Assembly: GCA_947492235.1 (NCBI GenBank)
Contig: CANLLZ010000001.1
Coordinates: 1,116,001-1,180,000, forward strand
Reading direction: 5' to 3'
DNA length: 64,000 nt
Origin: an uncultured Altererythrobacter sp.
GTDB lineage: Bacteria > Pseudomonadota > Alphaproteobacteria > Sphingomonadales > Sphingomonadaceae
Position 1 is the stretch's first letter, and the number at the start of each line of letters is the position of its first letter. A program made the translations under genes and the position numbers. The notes under the pieces were generated by a model. It made no database searches. It worked only from the letters and a program-made list of their open reading frames with translations, and was not told the origin of the DNA. This document shows, piece after piece, positions 48,187 through 58,030 of this stretch.

Positions 48187-49175
48187 CATCCCTTCCCGAT
48201 CCCGCACTGCAATTGGACGAGGAAGAGGCCGAGAAGGTCTTCGGCCAGATCCTCGATGGCGATGTGCCCGAGGACAATATCGAGGCCTACCTCACCGGTA
48301 TGACCGAGCGCAGCGAAACCTCGGACGAAATCGCCGGAGCTGCGCGTGCCCTGCGTGCGCGCCTGATCCCGATCTCTGCGCCCGAAAACGCGGTGGATTG
48401 CTGCGGCACGGGCGGTGACGGGCATCATACGCTGAACGTCTCGACCGCCGTCAGCTTGGTGGTCGCGGCATGCGGCGTGCCGGTGGCAAAACACGGCAAC
48501 CGTGCGGCCAGCAGCAAGGCTGGGGCAGCCGATACGCTGGAGGCGCTGGGCCTCGACATGGAAGCCGCCGGGCGCACGGCGGAAAAAACGCTGGCGGAAC
48601 TCGGTATCTGCTTCCTGTTCGCCAAAAACCACCATCCCGCGATGGGCCGCATCCAGCCCATCCGGCTGCGCATCGGCAAGCGTACGATCTTTAATCTGAT
48701 GGGCCCGCTGTCGAACCCTGCGCGGGTGAAGCGCCAGCTGATCGGGATTGCACGGCCGGGCTATGTGCCGATCTATGCAGGCGCCAAGGCACGGCTGGGC
48801 ACAGAGCGCACGATGATTGTTTCGGGCGATGAAGGCCTGGATGAACTCAGCCTCGCAGGTGGAAACGAGATTGCCGATGTCATGGGCAACCGCTTCGACA
48901 TGCGCCGCGCGGACGCCTCGTTTGTGGGTCTGCCCCACGCCCCTATCGAGGCAATCCGTGGCGGGGATGCCGAGCACAACGCTGCTGCGCTCAAAGCTCT
49001 GCTGCGCGGTACACCCGGCCCCTACCGCGATGCGGTGATTTTCAATGCGGCGGCGACCCTGCTGGTTGCGGGAGTGTCGGAGGATTGGGAAGAAGCCGCA
49101 GCGATGGCCGCGCGCGTGCTCGATGAAGGGGATGCGCGCAAGCTGCTGGTCCGCTGGATCGACATGGCGGTTTAG
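48183..49175 (+). CDS. trpD: Anthranilate phosphoribosyltransferase
   Basis: A 330-residue enzyme joining anthranilate with PRPP. Signatures are [18 protein letters not shown] (PRPP/anthranilate loop), [21 protein letters not shown] and [22 protein letters not shown] 48183 overlaps the trpG stop by 4 bp. The active-site glycine loops are intact. Confidence 0.97.
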   Translation: MTSLPDPALQLDEEEAEKVFGQILDGDVPEDNIEAYLTGMTERSETSDEIAGAARALRARLIPISAPENAVDCCGTGGDGHHTLNVSTAVSLVVAACGVPVAKHGNRAASSKAGAADTLEALGLDMEAAGRTAEKTLAELGICFLFAKNHHPAMGRIQPIRLRIGKRTIFNLMGPLSNPARVKRQLIGIARPGYVPIYAGAKARLGTERTMIVSGDEGLDELSLAGGNEIADVMGNRFDMRRADASFVGLPHAPIEAIRGGDAEHNAAALKALLRGTPGPYRDAVIFNAAATLLVAGVSEDWEEAAAMAARVLDEGDARKLLVRWIDMAV

Positions 49176-49186
49176 GCGCGCACGCA

Positions 49187-49975
49187 ATGAACAAACTCGA
49201 CGAGATTTGCGCCACCAAGCGCACCGAAGTGACTGCTCGGAAATCGGCGACCACCCTTGCCTTGCTGTCCGAGCAGGCGGGCACGCAATCGCCGCCACGC
49301 GGGTTCGAACAGGCCTTGCGCCGCGCCTCTGCAACCGGTTTCGGCCTTATCGCCGAGATCAAGAAAGCCTCCCCCTCCAAGGGCCTGATCCGCGCGGATT
49401 TCCGTCCCGCCGACCATGCACGCGATTATCAGGCAGGCGGTGCGGCGTGTCTGTCTGTCCTGACCGATGCCCCCTATTTTCAGGGCCATGAAGATTATCT
49501 GGTCGCCGCCCGTTCCGGTTGCGATCTGCCCGTATTGCGCAAGGATTTCATGGTCGATCCGTGGCAATGTGCAGAGGCACGCGCGATGGGTGCGGATGCA
49601 ATCCTGATTATCGTGGCGGCTCTCTCGGACACCCAGATGACCGAGATTGAAAGCGCCGCTCTCGAGCATGATATGGACGTGCTGGTCGAGGTGCATGACG
49701 AGGCCGAGATGGAACGCGCCCACGCGCTGCGTTCGCGCCTCATCGGGGTAAACAACCGCGATCTGAGGACTTTCACCACCAGTCTGGAAACCACCGAGCG
49801 GCTCGCCGGTCTGGCACCGGAAGGCGCCTTGCTGGTCGGCGAGAGCGGCATTGCCCGCCACGCCGATTGCATTCGCCTCTCGAACTGCGGCGTGCGCACT
49901 TTCCTGGTTGGCGAGAGCCTGATGCGCGCGGCCGATGTCGCGGCCGCGACCCGTGCTTTGCTGACTGGCAAATGA
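49187..49975 (+). CDS. trpC: Indole-3-glycerol phosphate synthase
   Basis: A 262-residue TIM-barrel enzyme closing the indole ring. Motifs [18 protein letters not shown] (catalytic Lys), [23 protein letters not shown] and [12 protein letters not shown] are intact. It is monofunctional here (not fused to TrpF), 11 bp after trpD. trpF, trpB and trpA are not in this window, as usual for alphaproteobacteria with a split pathway. Confidence 0.97.
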   Translation: MNKLDEICATKRTEVTARKSATTLALLSEQAGTQSPPRGFEQALRRASATGFGLIAEIKKASPSKGLIRADFRPADHARDYQAGGAACLSVLTDAPYFQGHEDYLVAARSGCDLPVLRKDFMVDPWQCAEARAMGADAILIIVAALSDTQMTEIESAALEHDMDVLVEVHDEAEMERAHALRSRLIGVNNRDLRTFTTSLETTERLAGLAPEGALLVGESGIARHADCIRLSNCGVRTFLVGESLMRAADVAAATRALLTGK

Positions 49976-50017
49976 GACGGCTGTGCTGACCCGCCTCGAT
50001 ATGCCAGACACTACCCC

Positions 50018-50491
50018 ATGACAGACCTCACCCATCTCGACGCCGCCGGGAAAGCCCGAATGGTGGATGTCGGCTCAAAGGCCGAAACGGCGCGCCGCGC
50101 GGTCGCGGAAGGGTTCATTTCCATGAGCGCCGAGGCCCTCACCGCGATCCGCGAAGGCACTATGCCCAAGGGTGATGTGCTGGCAGCTGCGCGCATCGCG
50201 GGCATCATGGCGGCCAAGAAAACCGGCGAACTGATCCCGTTGTGTCATCCACTAGCTCTCGATGCAGTGAGCGTGGATTGCACGGTCGAGGATACCGGCG
50301 TGCGTGTGACGGCAACCGCTTCTTTGACGGGCAAGACCGGCATCGAGATGGAAGCCCTGACCGCGACAAGCGTCGCCCTGCTGACCGTCTACGACATGGC
50401 CAAGGCGCTCGATAAGGGCATGGTCATCAGCGGGGTGCGACTGTTGGCCAAATCCGGCGGTAAATCGGGCGACTGGCACGCCGATAGCTAA
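50018..50491 (+). CDS. moaC: Cyclic pyranopterin monophosphate synthase MoaC
   Basis: A 157-residue enzyme of molybdopterin synthesis. It carries [12 protein letters not shown] at the N-terminus, [22 protein letters not shown] with the catalytic residues, and [28 protein letters not shown]. It follows trpC after 42 bp. In related genomes moeA frequently sits between moaC and lexA; here lexA follows directly with 154 bp of regulatory DNA. Confidence 0.96.
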   Translation: MTDLTHLDAAGKARMVDVGSKAETARRAVAEGFISMSAEALTAIREGTMPKGDVLAAARIAGIMAAKKTGELIPLCHPLALDAVSVDCTVEDTGVRVTATASLTGKTGIEMEALTATSVALLTVYDMAKALDKGMVISGVRLLAKSGGKSGDWHADS

Positions 50492-50559
50492 CGATCCCTG
50501 CGAGGGACGAAATCAGGAACGCCTGTTCCAGCCTTTCCCCTCCAGAATGGCTGTATTGC

Positions 50560-50588
50560 TTGACTTTAGAAATTCTGTTCCGTAATCG
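50560..50588 (+). promoter_or_regulatory. Candidate lexA promoter
   Basis: TTGACT (50560-50565) with a 17-bp spacer to TAATCG (50583-50588). The -10 region overlaps the SOS boxes, as expected for LexA autorepression. Confidence 0.45.
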
Positions 50589-50602
50589 TTCCGCATTCGT
50601 TC
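50577..50602 (+). promoter_or_regulatory. Double SOS (LexA) box, GTTC-N7-GTTC-N7-GTTC
   Basis: Three GTTC units at 50577-50580, 50588-50591 and 50599-50602, spaced by 7 bp each, make two overlapping alphaproteobacterial LexA boxes (GTTC-N7-GTTC). They lie over the -10 region of the presumed lexA promoter, supporting autoregulation. Confidence 0.85.
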
Positions 50603-50645
50603 GCCGTCCGGTGCGCGAAGTCTGAATGGTAATGGAGGCTTGCCG

Positions 50646-51338
50646 ATGCTCACGGCGAAGCAGCATGAACTGATCCAGTTTATCCAGCAGCGACTGGAAG
50701 AGACAGGGATTTCGCCCTCGTTCGAGGAAATGAAGGAAGCGCTCGATTTGAAAAGCAAATCGGGCGTGCACCGACTGATTTCTGCTCTGGAAGAGCGCGG
50801 GTTTATCCGCCGCCTGCCCAATCGCGCGCGGGCGCTGGAGGTAATCCGGCAGCCGGAAGACGCGGTGCCGGGAGCGGTCAAGAAGCCGCAAGCGGCCAAT
50901 GACCTTGTGGGTGCGCGAACGTCCGCACCGACCGCCGCGCCGCAGCCTGCGAATGATGTGATCGAGATCCCGCTGCATGGCCGGATTGCAGCAGGCGCTC
51001 CAATCGAAGCGCTGGAAGACTATCAGAGCTTGCCGGTCCCGGCGGCGCTGCTTGGCCCTGGCGATCATTACGCATTGGAGGTTTCCGGCGACTCGATGAT
51101 CGAGGCAGGCATTTTCGACGGCGATTTTGCGCTTATCCGCCGGACCAACACGGCACGCGACGGAGAGATCGTGGTGGCGCTGGTGAACAACGAAGAAGCC
51201 ACGCTGAAATATCTCCATCGTGACAGCGGCAATGTCCGGCTGGATCCGGCCAATGCCGCCTACGAGGCGCAGGTCTACGCGCCGGCCCAAGTCGAGGTTC
51301 AGGGCAAGCTCGCAGGATTGCTCCGGCGCTATCATTAA
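50646..51338 (+). CDS. lexA: LexA SOS repressor
   Basis: A 230-residue repressor and self-cleaving protease. The N-terminal winged helix is [33 protein letters not shown]. The cleavage site Ala116-Gly117 lies in HGRIAAGAP, and the catalytic dyad is Ser150 ([11 protein letters not shown]) and Lys188 (TLKYLH). ATG 50646 has GGAGG at 8 nt; an upstream TTG (50640) would be too close. A strong terminator follows at 51366. Confidence 0.97.
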   Translation: MLTAKQHELIQFIQQRLEETGISPSFEEMKEALDLKSKSGVHRLISALEERGFIRRLPNRARALEVIRQPEDAVPGAVKKPQAANDLVGARTSAPTAAPQPANDVIEIPLHGRIAAGAPIEALEDYQSLPVPAALLGPGDHYALEVSGDSMIEAGIFDGDFALIRRTNTARDGEIVVALVNNEEATLKYLHRDSGNVRLDPANAAYEAQVYAPAQVEVQGKLAGLLRRYH

Positions 51339-51365
51339 GCCCATCTGGCAGTAGTCAGATTGCAT

Positions 51366-51404
51366 CCGGCCAGTGGTTTTAGGACCACTGGCCGGATTTG
51401 TTTT
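51366..51404 (+). terminator. Rho-independent terminator of lexA
   Basis: A perfect 12-bp GC-rich stem (51366-51377 with 51384-51395, 6-nt loop) is followed by ATTTGTTTT. It lies 28 bp after the lexA stop, before the convergent comEC. Confidence 0.9.
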
Positions 51405-51426
51405 CATGACAGAGAATTGTGCCAGT

Positions 51427-53637
51427 TTACCTTGGGTTTCCGCCCCCAAAGCTATCGGTTCGCCCGCGCCACCAGCCATGCTGTCCTTGGGTGTCCGCCA
51501 CTCGGGTGATCGTCTCGTCTGCGAGAACAATCGCCAGACCGCCGCTCTCGCTCAGAGTCCGCCGATCAGCCTTCAGCCAGCGCGGCAGACACGATCTCGG
51601 CAGATAACGATCCGCCACCACGATATCTGCGCGCTCGCAGGCAGCGGAAAGGGCGCGCTCGCTCACCAGATCGCGGCTGCGGGCCATCAGGACCTGCCAT
51701 TTGCGCCCGCCCCGCTCGATCGCGATGACGCAGAAGTCGCGCGAACATTCGGCCCCTTCCCATTCGGCTAGCGGCACAACATCGCCTGACGTGCCGGCCA
51801 TCTCCTGCAAATTCTCTCGCGCATAGTCCGACCGGCTTTCCCGCAGCATCAGCAATCGCCGATCCTCGCCCGCAATGCCGACATGACGCCCGTCATCCGA
51901 AATCAAAATATCGGGAACGGGCGTGGCGATCATCATGGCCGTCCCGATAGCCGCCGGGACCAGCCCCAATGCCCGCTTGCGTCCCTTCCACAAGGCCAGC
52001 CACAAGCCGCCAGTCACAAACATGGCGAAGGTAGCGTAGGACATTTGCGGCAACAGCTTCACCGCACCGGGCTGCGCCGAAGTCCAATGGGCAATATCAA
52101 GGAGCTGATCGAGGGAGAATTCCGCCAGCCACCAGGCCGGTTTGCCCAGGCCCACCAGATCGAGCATCAGAGCAAGGGCGATCAGCGGCATCGAAACAAA
52201 CGTCACCAGCGGGATCGCCACCACATTGGCGAAGGCACCGTAGACCCCCGCCCTATGGAAGTGGAACAACACGATGGGCATCAGGGCGAACTCGATGACC
52301 AACCCCGTGACCAGCAGCATCGTCCCGCGCCTTGCCGTCCGGGCAAACCAGCTTTCTTCCCGCGCCGCCAGAAACTCCTTCACCGGCTCGCAATTGTGCA
52401 AAGCGACGATCGCCAGCACTGCGGAAAAGCTCATCTGGAAACTGGGACCGGCCAGCGATTCCGGCCACAGGAACAGCACGAATGCCGCAGCCAATGCGAC
52501 CATCCGCAGCGACAAAGCCTGCCTTCCCAGAGCCAGCGCACCCAGCACCAGCAAGGCCGCCGCGCAGCTTCGCACCGTGGGCACCTCCGCGCCCGTCAGC
52601 AAGGTATAGCCTATGCCCGCCAGCGCCCCGATCCCCGCCGCGACAACCGGCAGCCGCACCCTCAGGGCCAGCCAAGGCCAGAGCGCCAGCAGCTTGATCG
52701 CCAGAAAATACGCGCCCGCGATCACTGCGCTCACATGAAGCCCGCTGATCGAGAGCAAATGCGTCAGCCCGGAGTCCCGCATTGCCTCCTCGTCCCGCTC
52801 TGCGATTGCCCCCCGGTCCCCGCTGGCAAAAGCCGCTGCGATGGTTCCTTCAGAGCCCGAAACATTGGCGCGAACATGGGCCGACAAGATGCGCTGCAAC
52901 GCGCTGATCGGGTCCGAATTCGGCGGAGCGGGACTGACCAGATCGACCGGCCCGACCACCGATCCCGTCCCGGCCAATCCCATAAACCAGGCGGTGCGGG
53001 CAAAGTCATACGCGCCGGGCACCATGGGCGGCGCAGGGGGCATCAAACGGGCGCGCAGCCGCACCACTGCGCCCTCGATATAGGTATCCCGCGCGTCCTC
53101 GGCGTCCAGATTGACGCGAACCTTGCGCGCCTGCCCCGTCTCCGCATCGCGCATCGCCAGCACAAGTCTGATCCGATCACGCGAGGGCTGGTCTTCGCGG
53201 TCGAGAATTTGTCCGTTGAACTGGATGACGCGCGGGTATTCGAATGCCTCTGCGCCGACCACAGCCGACCGGCTCCAAATAAGGCCCACACCCAGCGCGA
53301 AAGCCAAACCCAAACCGATGCTCGCCATGCCGAGCCGGATGCGCTGTTCCTGCGTGGTCCAATGCCACCCGGTCAGGGCGACGAGCAGGCCTCCACCTAT
53401 CGCCGCAGTCCACTGCCACGGCGCATCGAGCACGAACCATGCAGCGACCCCTGCGGCCAGCGCCACCGCCAGCCACGGTGCGCGCTCGAACCCGGCATCC
53501 TCCAGTCCGTTCTCGAGCATGTCGCCCACGCTGGACAAGCGCCAACGCCCCTGCCAAGGCCTGTGCTGCAATGCAGCATCGCCCGGCACGGCTTCTCCGC
53601 TTCCCAGCGGAACTTCGGTTGCCCCACCCGATGCCAT
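51427..53637 (-). CDS. ComEC/Rec2-family DNA uptake channel protein
   Basis: A 736-residue protein with N-terminal TM segments, a periplasmic OB-like region (YPRVIQFNGQILDREDQ), a competence core with SGLTHLLSISGLHVSAVIAGAYF and PSFQMSFSAVLAIVAL, many TM helices, and a C-terminal metallo-lactamase-like region that looks degenerate, with few ligands visible. ATG 53637 gives a clean start and avoids overlap with gltX; the frame is open to 53676. No other competence genes are in the window, and natural transformation in this organism is not established. Confidence 0.87.
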   Translation of the reverse strand: MASGGATEVPLGSGEAVPGDAALQHRPWQGRWRLSSVGDMLENGLEDAGFERAPWLAVALAAGVAAWFVLDAPWQWTAAIGGGLLVALTGWHWTTQEQRIRLGMASIGLGLAFALGVGLIWSRSAVVGAEAFEYPRVIQFNGQILDREDQPSRDRIRLVLAMRDAETGQARKVRVNLDAEDARDTYIEGAVVRLRARLMPPAPPMVPGAYDFARTAWFMGLAGTGSVVGPVDLVSPAPPNSDPISALQRILSAHVRANVSGSEGTIAAAFASGDRGAIAERDEEAMRDSGLTHLLSISGLHVSAVIAGAYFLAIKLLALWPWLALRVRLPVVAAGIGALAGIGYTLLTGAEVPTVRSCAAALLVLGALALGRQALSLRMVALAAAFVLFLWPESLAGPSFQMSFSAVLAIVALHNCEPVKEFLAAREESWFARTARRGTMLLVTGLVIEFALMPIVLFHFHRAGVYGAFANVVAIPLVTFVSMPLIALALMLDLVGLGKPAWWLAEFSLDQLLDIAHWTSAQPGAVKLLPQMSYATFAMFVTGGLWLALWKGRKRALGLVPAAIGTAMMIATPVPDILISDDGRHVGIAGEDRRLLMLRESRSDYARENLQEMAGTSGDVVPLAEWEGAECSRDFCVIAIERGGRKWQVLMARSRDLVSERALSAACERADIVVADRYLPRSCLPRWLKADRRTLSESGGLAIVLADETITRVADTQGQHGWWRGRTDSFGGGNPR

Positions 53638-53669
53638 CAGATGTGAACTAGAAAAGGAAGCTGCCCCCG

Positions 53670-55100
53670 ATGGCAAGCGAAAGCGACCATATGACCAGCG
53701 GCAAGAAAGAAGGAGTGGTCACGCGTTTCGCGCCCTCCCCCACCGGTTATCTCCATCTGGGCGGAGCGCGCACGGCCCTGTTCAACTGGCTGTTCGCCCG
53801 CCACCACGGTGGGAAAGCCCTGCTGCGGATCGAAGACACCGACGCCAAGCGCTCGACCCAGGATGCCATCGACAAGATTCTCGAAGGGCTCGATTGGCTG
53901 GGTCTCGATTATGACGAGGAACCCGTATTCCAGTCACAGCGCGCCGACCGTCACCGCGAAGTGGCGCTGGCCCTGCTGGAATCGGGCAATGCCTACAAAT
54001 GTTTCGCGACGCCCGAAGAACTGGAAACAATGCGGGCGGAGCAGCGCGCGGCCAAGCAGCCAATGCGCTATGATGGCCGCTGGCGTGACCGCGATCCGTC
54101 CGAAGCGCCCGAAGGCACGCCCTATGTCGTCCGCCTCAAAACGCCGGCCGAAGGCGAAACGGTCATCCAGGACGCTGTTCAGGGCGAGGTCCGCGTGGCC
54201 AATGCCGAAATCGACGATTACGTTCTCCTGCGCGCAGATGGCTCGCCGACCTACATGCTCGCCGTGGTGGTGGACGACCATGACATGGGCTGCACCCACA
54301 TCATTCGCGGCGACGATCACCTGAACAACGCCTTCCGCCAATTGCCGATCATCCACGCGATGGGCTGGGACGCGCCGGTCTATGCCCACGTTCCGCTGAT
54401 CCACGGGGCCGACGGCGCAAAACTGTCGAAACGCCACGGCGCGGTGGGCGTAGAGGCGTATCGCGACGAGCTAGGCGTTTTGCCGGAAGCCCTGTTCAAT
54501 TACCTCCTCCGTCTCGGTTGGGGCCATGGGGATCAGGAAGAGTTTACCAGGGAGCAGGCGATTGCCCTGTTCGATATCGACGCGGTGGGCAAAAGCGCCT
54601 CGCGCTTTGACACAAAGAAGCTGCTCAACCTCAATGGGCACCATATCCGCGAGGCCGACAATGGCCGGCTCGCGCAATTGGTGGCAGACGAGCTGGGCGC
54701 AGAGGCCGATGTCGCGCTGCTGGAGCAGGCAATGGACGTGCTGAAGCCGCGGGCCAAAGACATCCACGAGTTGAGCGATGGCGCACGGTTCCTGTTCGCC
54801 AAACGCCCGCTGGAAATGACCGAGAAGGCGGCCAAACTGCTCGATGAGGATGGCCGCGCAAGATTATGTCAGGTTTCAGAGGCTTTGAAGGCGGAAAATA
54901 ACTGGACAATCGAGGCCCTCGAAGCCACTACCAAAGCGCTTGCAGAGCGCCTGGAACTGGGGCTCGGCAAATTGGCGCAGCCCATGCGCGCGGCGCTGAC
55001 GGGGACGACCACGTCCCCCGGAATTTTCGACGTACTCGTCCTGCTCGGCAGAGAGGAGTCGCTGGCGCGGATCGACGCACAGGCGACGCCAAACGGCTGA
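53670..55100 (+). CDS. gltX: Glutamyl-tRNA synthetase
   Basis: A 476-residue class I synthetase. The HIGH-type motif is [19 protein letters not shown] and the KMSKS-type motif is GAKLSKRHG. Others are [39 protein letters not shown] and [15 protein letters not shown] 53670 (or ATG 53691 in the same frame) is possible; the former is preceded by AAGGAAG. It is divergent from comEC and followed by gltA. No second gltX copy is seen here. Confidence 0.97.
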   Translation: MASESDHMTSGKKEGVVTRFAPSPTGYLHLGGARTALFNWLFARHHGGKALLRIEDTDAKRSTQDAIDKILEGLDWLGLDYDEEPVFQSQRADRHREVALALLESGNAYKCFATPEELETMRAEQRAAKQPMRYDGRWRDRDPSEAPEGTPYVVRLKTPAEGETVIQDAVQGEVRVANAEIDDYVLLRADGSPTYMLAVVVDDHDMGCTHIIRGDDHLNNAFRQLPIIHAMGWDAPVYAHVPLIHGADGAKLSKRHGAVGVEAYRDELGVLPEALFNYLLRLGWGHGDQEEFTREQAIALFDIDAVGKSASRFDTKKLLNLNGHHIREADNGRLAQLVADELGAEADVALLEQAMDVLKPRAKDIHELSDGARFLFAKRPLEMTEKAAKLLDEDGRARLCQVSEALKAENNWTIEALEATTKALAERLELGLGKLAQPMRAALTGTTTSPGIFDVLVLLGREESLARIDAQATPNG

Positions 55101-55139
55101 AACAGCGGACGCAAAGAGATTTTTGAAGGAGAAACGCGG

Positions 55140-56426
55140 GTGGCGGACAATACGGCAACACTGGACGTTGGTGGCAATGCACACGACTATGCAGTCCTGA
55201 AGGGCAGCGTGGGGCCGGATGTCATCGATATCCGCAAACTCTACGGCCAGACTGGCGCGTTCACCTTCGATCCCGGGTACAAATCCACGGCGAGCTGCGA
55301 GAGCGCGCTGACCTATATCGACGGCAATGAAGGCGTCCTGCTGCATCGCGGCTATCCCATCGGCCAGCTGGCGGAACATTCCAGCTTCATGGAAGTCAGC
55401 CATCTGCTGCTGAACGGCGAGCTTCCCTCGCAGGAAGAGCTCGACGACTTCACCTACACCATCACCCGCCACACGATGCTGCATGACCAGCTGCGCCAGT
55501 TCTATCAGGGCTTCCGCCGCGATGCCCACCCGATGGCCATCATGTGCGGCGTGGTTGGCGCGCTGTCTGCGTTCTATCACGACAGTACGGACATCTCCGA
55601 TCCGGAACATCGCAAGATCAGCAGCCATCGCCTGATCGCCAAGATGCCGACAATTGCGGCTGCCGCTTACAAGTATTCGGTCGGTCAGCCCATGATGCAG
55701 CCGGATAATTCGCTGAGCTACACCGGCAATTTCCTGCGCATGACCTTCGGTGTTCCGGCAGAGGAATATGAAGTCCAGCCCGCGATCGAACGTGCGATGG
55801 ACCGGATCTTCATCCTGCATGCCGATCACGAGCAGAACGCGTCGACATCGACCGTGCGTCTTGCCGGTTCGTCTGGCGCCAATCCGTTCGCGTGTATCGC
55901 AGCGGGCATTGCCTGCCTGTGGGGCCCCGCGCATGGCGGCGCCAACGAAGCCGCGCTCAACATGCTTCAGGAAATCGGCACGCCGGACAAGATCCCGCAT
56001 TATATCGAGCGTGCAAAAGACAAGAACGATCCGTTCCGTCTGATGGGCTTCGGCCACCGCGTGTACAAAAACTACGATCCGCGGGCGACCGTCATGCAGC
56101 AGACACTGCGTGAAGTTTTCGAGGCGCTGAACGTGACCGATCCGGTGTTTGAAGTGGCCCTGAAGCTTGAAGAAATTGCTCTGAACGACGATTACTTCAA
56201 GGAGAAGAAGCTCTTCCCGAATGTCGATTTCTATTCCGGCATCATCCTCAATGCGATCGGCTTCCCGACGACCATGTTCACCGCATTGTTCGCGCTCGCG
56301 CGGACCGTGGGCTGGGTCGCGCAGTGGAACGAGATGATCTCTGATCCCGGGCAGGTCATCGGCCGTCCGCGCCAGCTCTACACCGGCCCGACACAGCGTG
56401 ACTACGTTCCGGTTGGCGAGCGCTAA
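55140..56426 (+). CDS. gltA: Citrate synthase (type II)
   Basis: A 428-residue TCA-cycle enzyme condensing oxaloacetate and acetyl-CoA. The N-terminal beta domain ([28 protein letters not shown]) and catalytic His/Asp residues in [29 protein letters not shown] and [17 protein letters not shown] are intact. The start is GTG 55140 with GGAGAAACGC upstream. It sits 40 bp after gltX, a pairing usual for this lineage. Confidence 0.97.
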   Translation: MADNTATLDVGGNAHDYAVLKGSVGPDVIDIRKLYGQTGAFTFDPGYKSTASCESALTYIDGNEGVLLHRGYPIGQLAEHSSFMEVSHLLLNGELPSQEELDDFTYTITRHTMLHDQLRQFYQGFRRDAHPMAIMCGVVGALSAFYHDSTDISDPEHRKISSHRLIAKMPTIAAAAYKYSVGQPMMQPDNSLSYTGNFLRMTFGVPAEEYEVQPAIERAMDRIFILHADHEQNASTSTVRLAGSSGANPFACIAAGIACLWGPAHGGANEAALNMLQEIGTPDKIPHYIERAKDKNDPFRLMGFGHRVYKNYDPRATVMQQTLREVFEALNVTDPVFEVALKLEEIALNDDYFKEKKLFPNVDFYSGIILNAIGFPTTMFTALFALARTVGWVAQWNEMISDPGQVIGRPRQLYTGPTQRDYVPVGER

Positions 56427-56441
56427 GGACGTCTGAGAGAC

Positions 56442-56648
56442 ATGCGTGTGCCGCGCTTCCTCTTGCAGGTGGCCGGTGTCACGCTGTTGCTGACGGGTGC
56501 CTGGTGGGTTCTACAGGCGGCTGGGCTCGTCGGTGATCCGTCGACCAGCTTTATAGCCGGTAATCGTAACTTTTTGGCTATCGGCGGGCTGACCGGCCTC
56601 GCGGGAATTGCCTGTCTTGCCCTGCTTAGGCGCAGCGGCAAGCGCTAG
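56442..56648 (+). CDS. Small two-TM membrane protein
   Basis: A 68-residue protein with two hydrophobic helices (LLQVAGVTLLLTGAWWVLQAAGL and FLAIGGLTGLAGIACLALL) and a basic C-terminus. It starts 16 bp after gltA with GGACG-type sequence nearby, so it is probably cotranscribed. Its function is not recognisable, but the codon pattern and hydrophobicity support a real gene. It overlaps the convergent kinase gene by 4 bp. Confidence 0.6.
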   Translation: MRVPRFLLQVAGVTLLLTGAWWVLQAAGLVGDPSTSFIAGNRNFLAIGGLTGLAGIACLALLRRSGKR

Positions 56649-58030
56649 GATTTGGGGTTGAGAGGCAGGGTCAGCGTGAAGCGCGCGCCCTCCCCTTCGG
56701 CGGTCTGGACAGACAAATCGCCGCCCATGGCCTCTGCCAGTCGCCGCGAGATGTGCAGGCCAAGGCCCGATCCGCCATCACCGCTCCGGCCGAGGCGTTC
56801 AAACTTGTCGAACACGCGCTTTGCTTCGTCGGGCGTCATGCCCGGCCCGCTGTCGGTGACACTGATCGTTGCAGAGCCTTGCCGGGCTCCGGTTTCGATC
56901 AGAACCGTCGTCCCCGGCGGCGCGTAATTGATCGCATTGCCGATGAGGTTCAGCAGAATTTGCAGGACGCGGCGAAATTCGCCGGTGGCAGGGTGCTTTG
57001 CCGTGTCAGAAGGCAGCACCAGATCGATCTGCTTCTCGCGGGCCCGCATCCCGAGAATGCCGGTTGCCTGACGGGCAACTTCGATCAGGTCGATGGCATC
57101 GGGCGCAGTAGTGAACCCCTCGGATTCGACAATCTCCAGATCCGCCAGATCATCGACCAGTGCCAGCAAGTGCTGCCCAGCTGTGGCAATATCGGCCGCG
57201 TAATTGCTGTATTCGTCGGCCAGCGGCCCCGCGAGACGTGCGCGAATGGTTTCGGCGTTGGCGATGATGCGCGAAATCGGCTGACGCAGAACCGGGCCCA
57301 ACTCGCCCGACAAGCCATCCTTCGGTTCGGGAGTGGCAGCTGGGATATGCTGAATGTCGTCCATCGCCGGCAAGGGTTCGTCGGCGATCAGTAGCAGCTC
57401 GAACCCTTCGCTGCCGGGGTCAGTTCGGCCCAGCGGCAGAAGACGCGTGGTGAAATGCCGGCCACTGCGCTCGACCCGCGCCCGTGCGCCATCCAGCAGC
57501 CGCCAATGGAGCGGTTGCTGATGCTCGACCCCTTCCAGCTCGACAAACTCGGTCCACAGGGTCCCCTGCCCCTCATTCATCGCCGCAATGACCGCTTCCA
57601 GATCGCGCGCCTCGCCAACCGCGTGGATCACTGCCTGGGATTTATCGAGCCGGACAATCGCATCCGCAGTCGCGCGGTCGCACGCATTGCGGCGCAATTC
57701 GTCCGATTCCGGATTGGTGCTGGCAGCGGCCTTGCGCCAGTTCGCCAATGAGATGAGACATCCCTGACCGCTACGATCCGGGCTGGCCTCGGCCCAAGTT
57801 CGGATATGGGTTTCGCCATCAAATGCGCGGATTTCGCGGGCGAGCCGCGCTTTGAAGCGCCGGGTTTTCGAAACCAGCTCGCGCAGTTCAGGCACGGCAA
57901 TCACACCGGGCAGATCACCACCGCAGCGCGTTTGCAGGCTGGCCAAGGTCTCATCGGCAAAAACAAGCCGGTCATCGGCATCGGTCCGCCCGTGGACAGA
58001 GGCCGCGCTGGTCGTCTGCGCCCCGGTCAT
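56645..58030 (-). CDS. Histidine kinase-like protein lacking the phospho-acceptor His
   Basis: A 461-residue soluble protein with a PAS-like N-terminus (about 15-230) and a transmitter-type C-terminus. In the dimerisation helix the SHELRTPL-type box is GPVLRQPIS (245-253), with Pro246 at the His position. The HATPase domain is intact: the N-box LLNLIGNAINYAPPG, DSGPGM, and GSGLGLHI. It could bind ATP without autophosphorylating. Its start overlaps the upstream gene's stop by 4 bp, and it ends the four-gene operon 60610-56645. There is no response regulator in the window cluster. Confidence 0.85.
   Translation of the reverse strand: MTGAQTTSAASVHGRTDADDRLVFADETLASLQTRCGGDLPGVIAVPELRELVSKTRRFKARLAREIRAFDGETHIRTWAEASPDRSGQGCLISLANWRKAAASTNPESDELRRNACDRATADAIVRLDKSQAVIHAVGEARDLEAVIAAMNEGQGTLWTEFVELEGVEHQQPLHWRLLDGARARVERSGRHFTTRLLPLGRTDPGSEGFELLLIADEPLPAMDDIQHIPAATPEPKDGLSGELGPVLRQPISRIIANAETIRARLAGPLADEYSNYAADIATAGQHLLALVDDLADLEIVESEGFTTAPDAIDLIEVARQATGILGMRAREKQIDLVLPSDTAKHPATGEFRRVLQILLNLIGNAINYAPPGTTVLIETGARQGSATISVTDSGPGMTPDEAKRVFDKFERLGRSGDGGSGLGLHISRRLAEAMGGDLSVQTAEGEGARFTLTLPLNPKS

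Noticed and set aside
51883-53646. 587-codon plus-strand ORF opposite comEC
   Set aside because: It is a shadow of comEC: Arg/Gln/His/Pro-rich with no domain, while comEC on the other strand has family motifs throughout.
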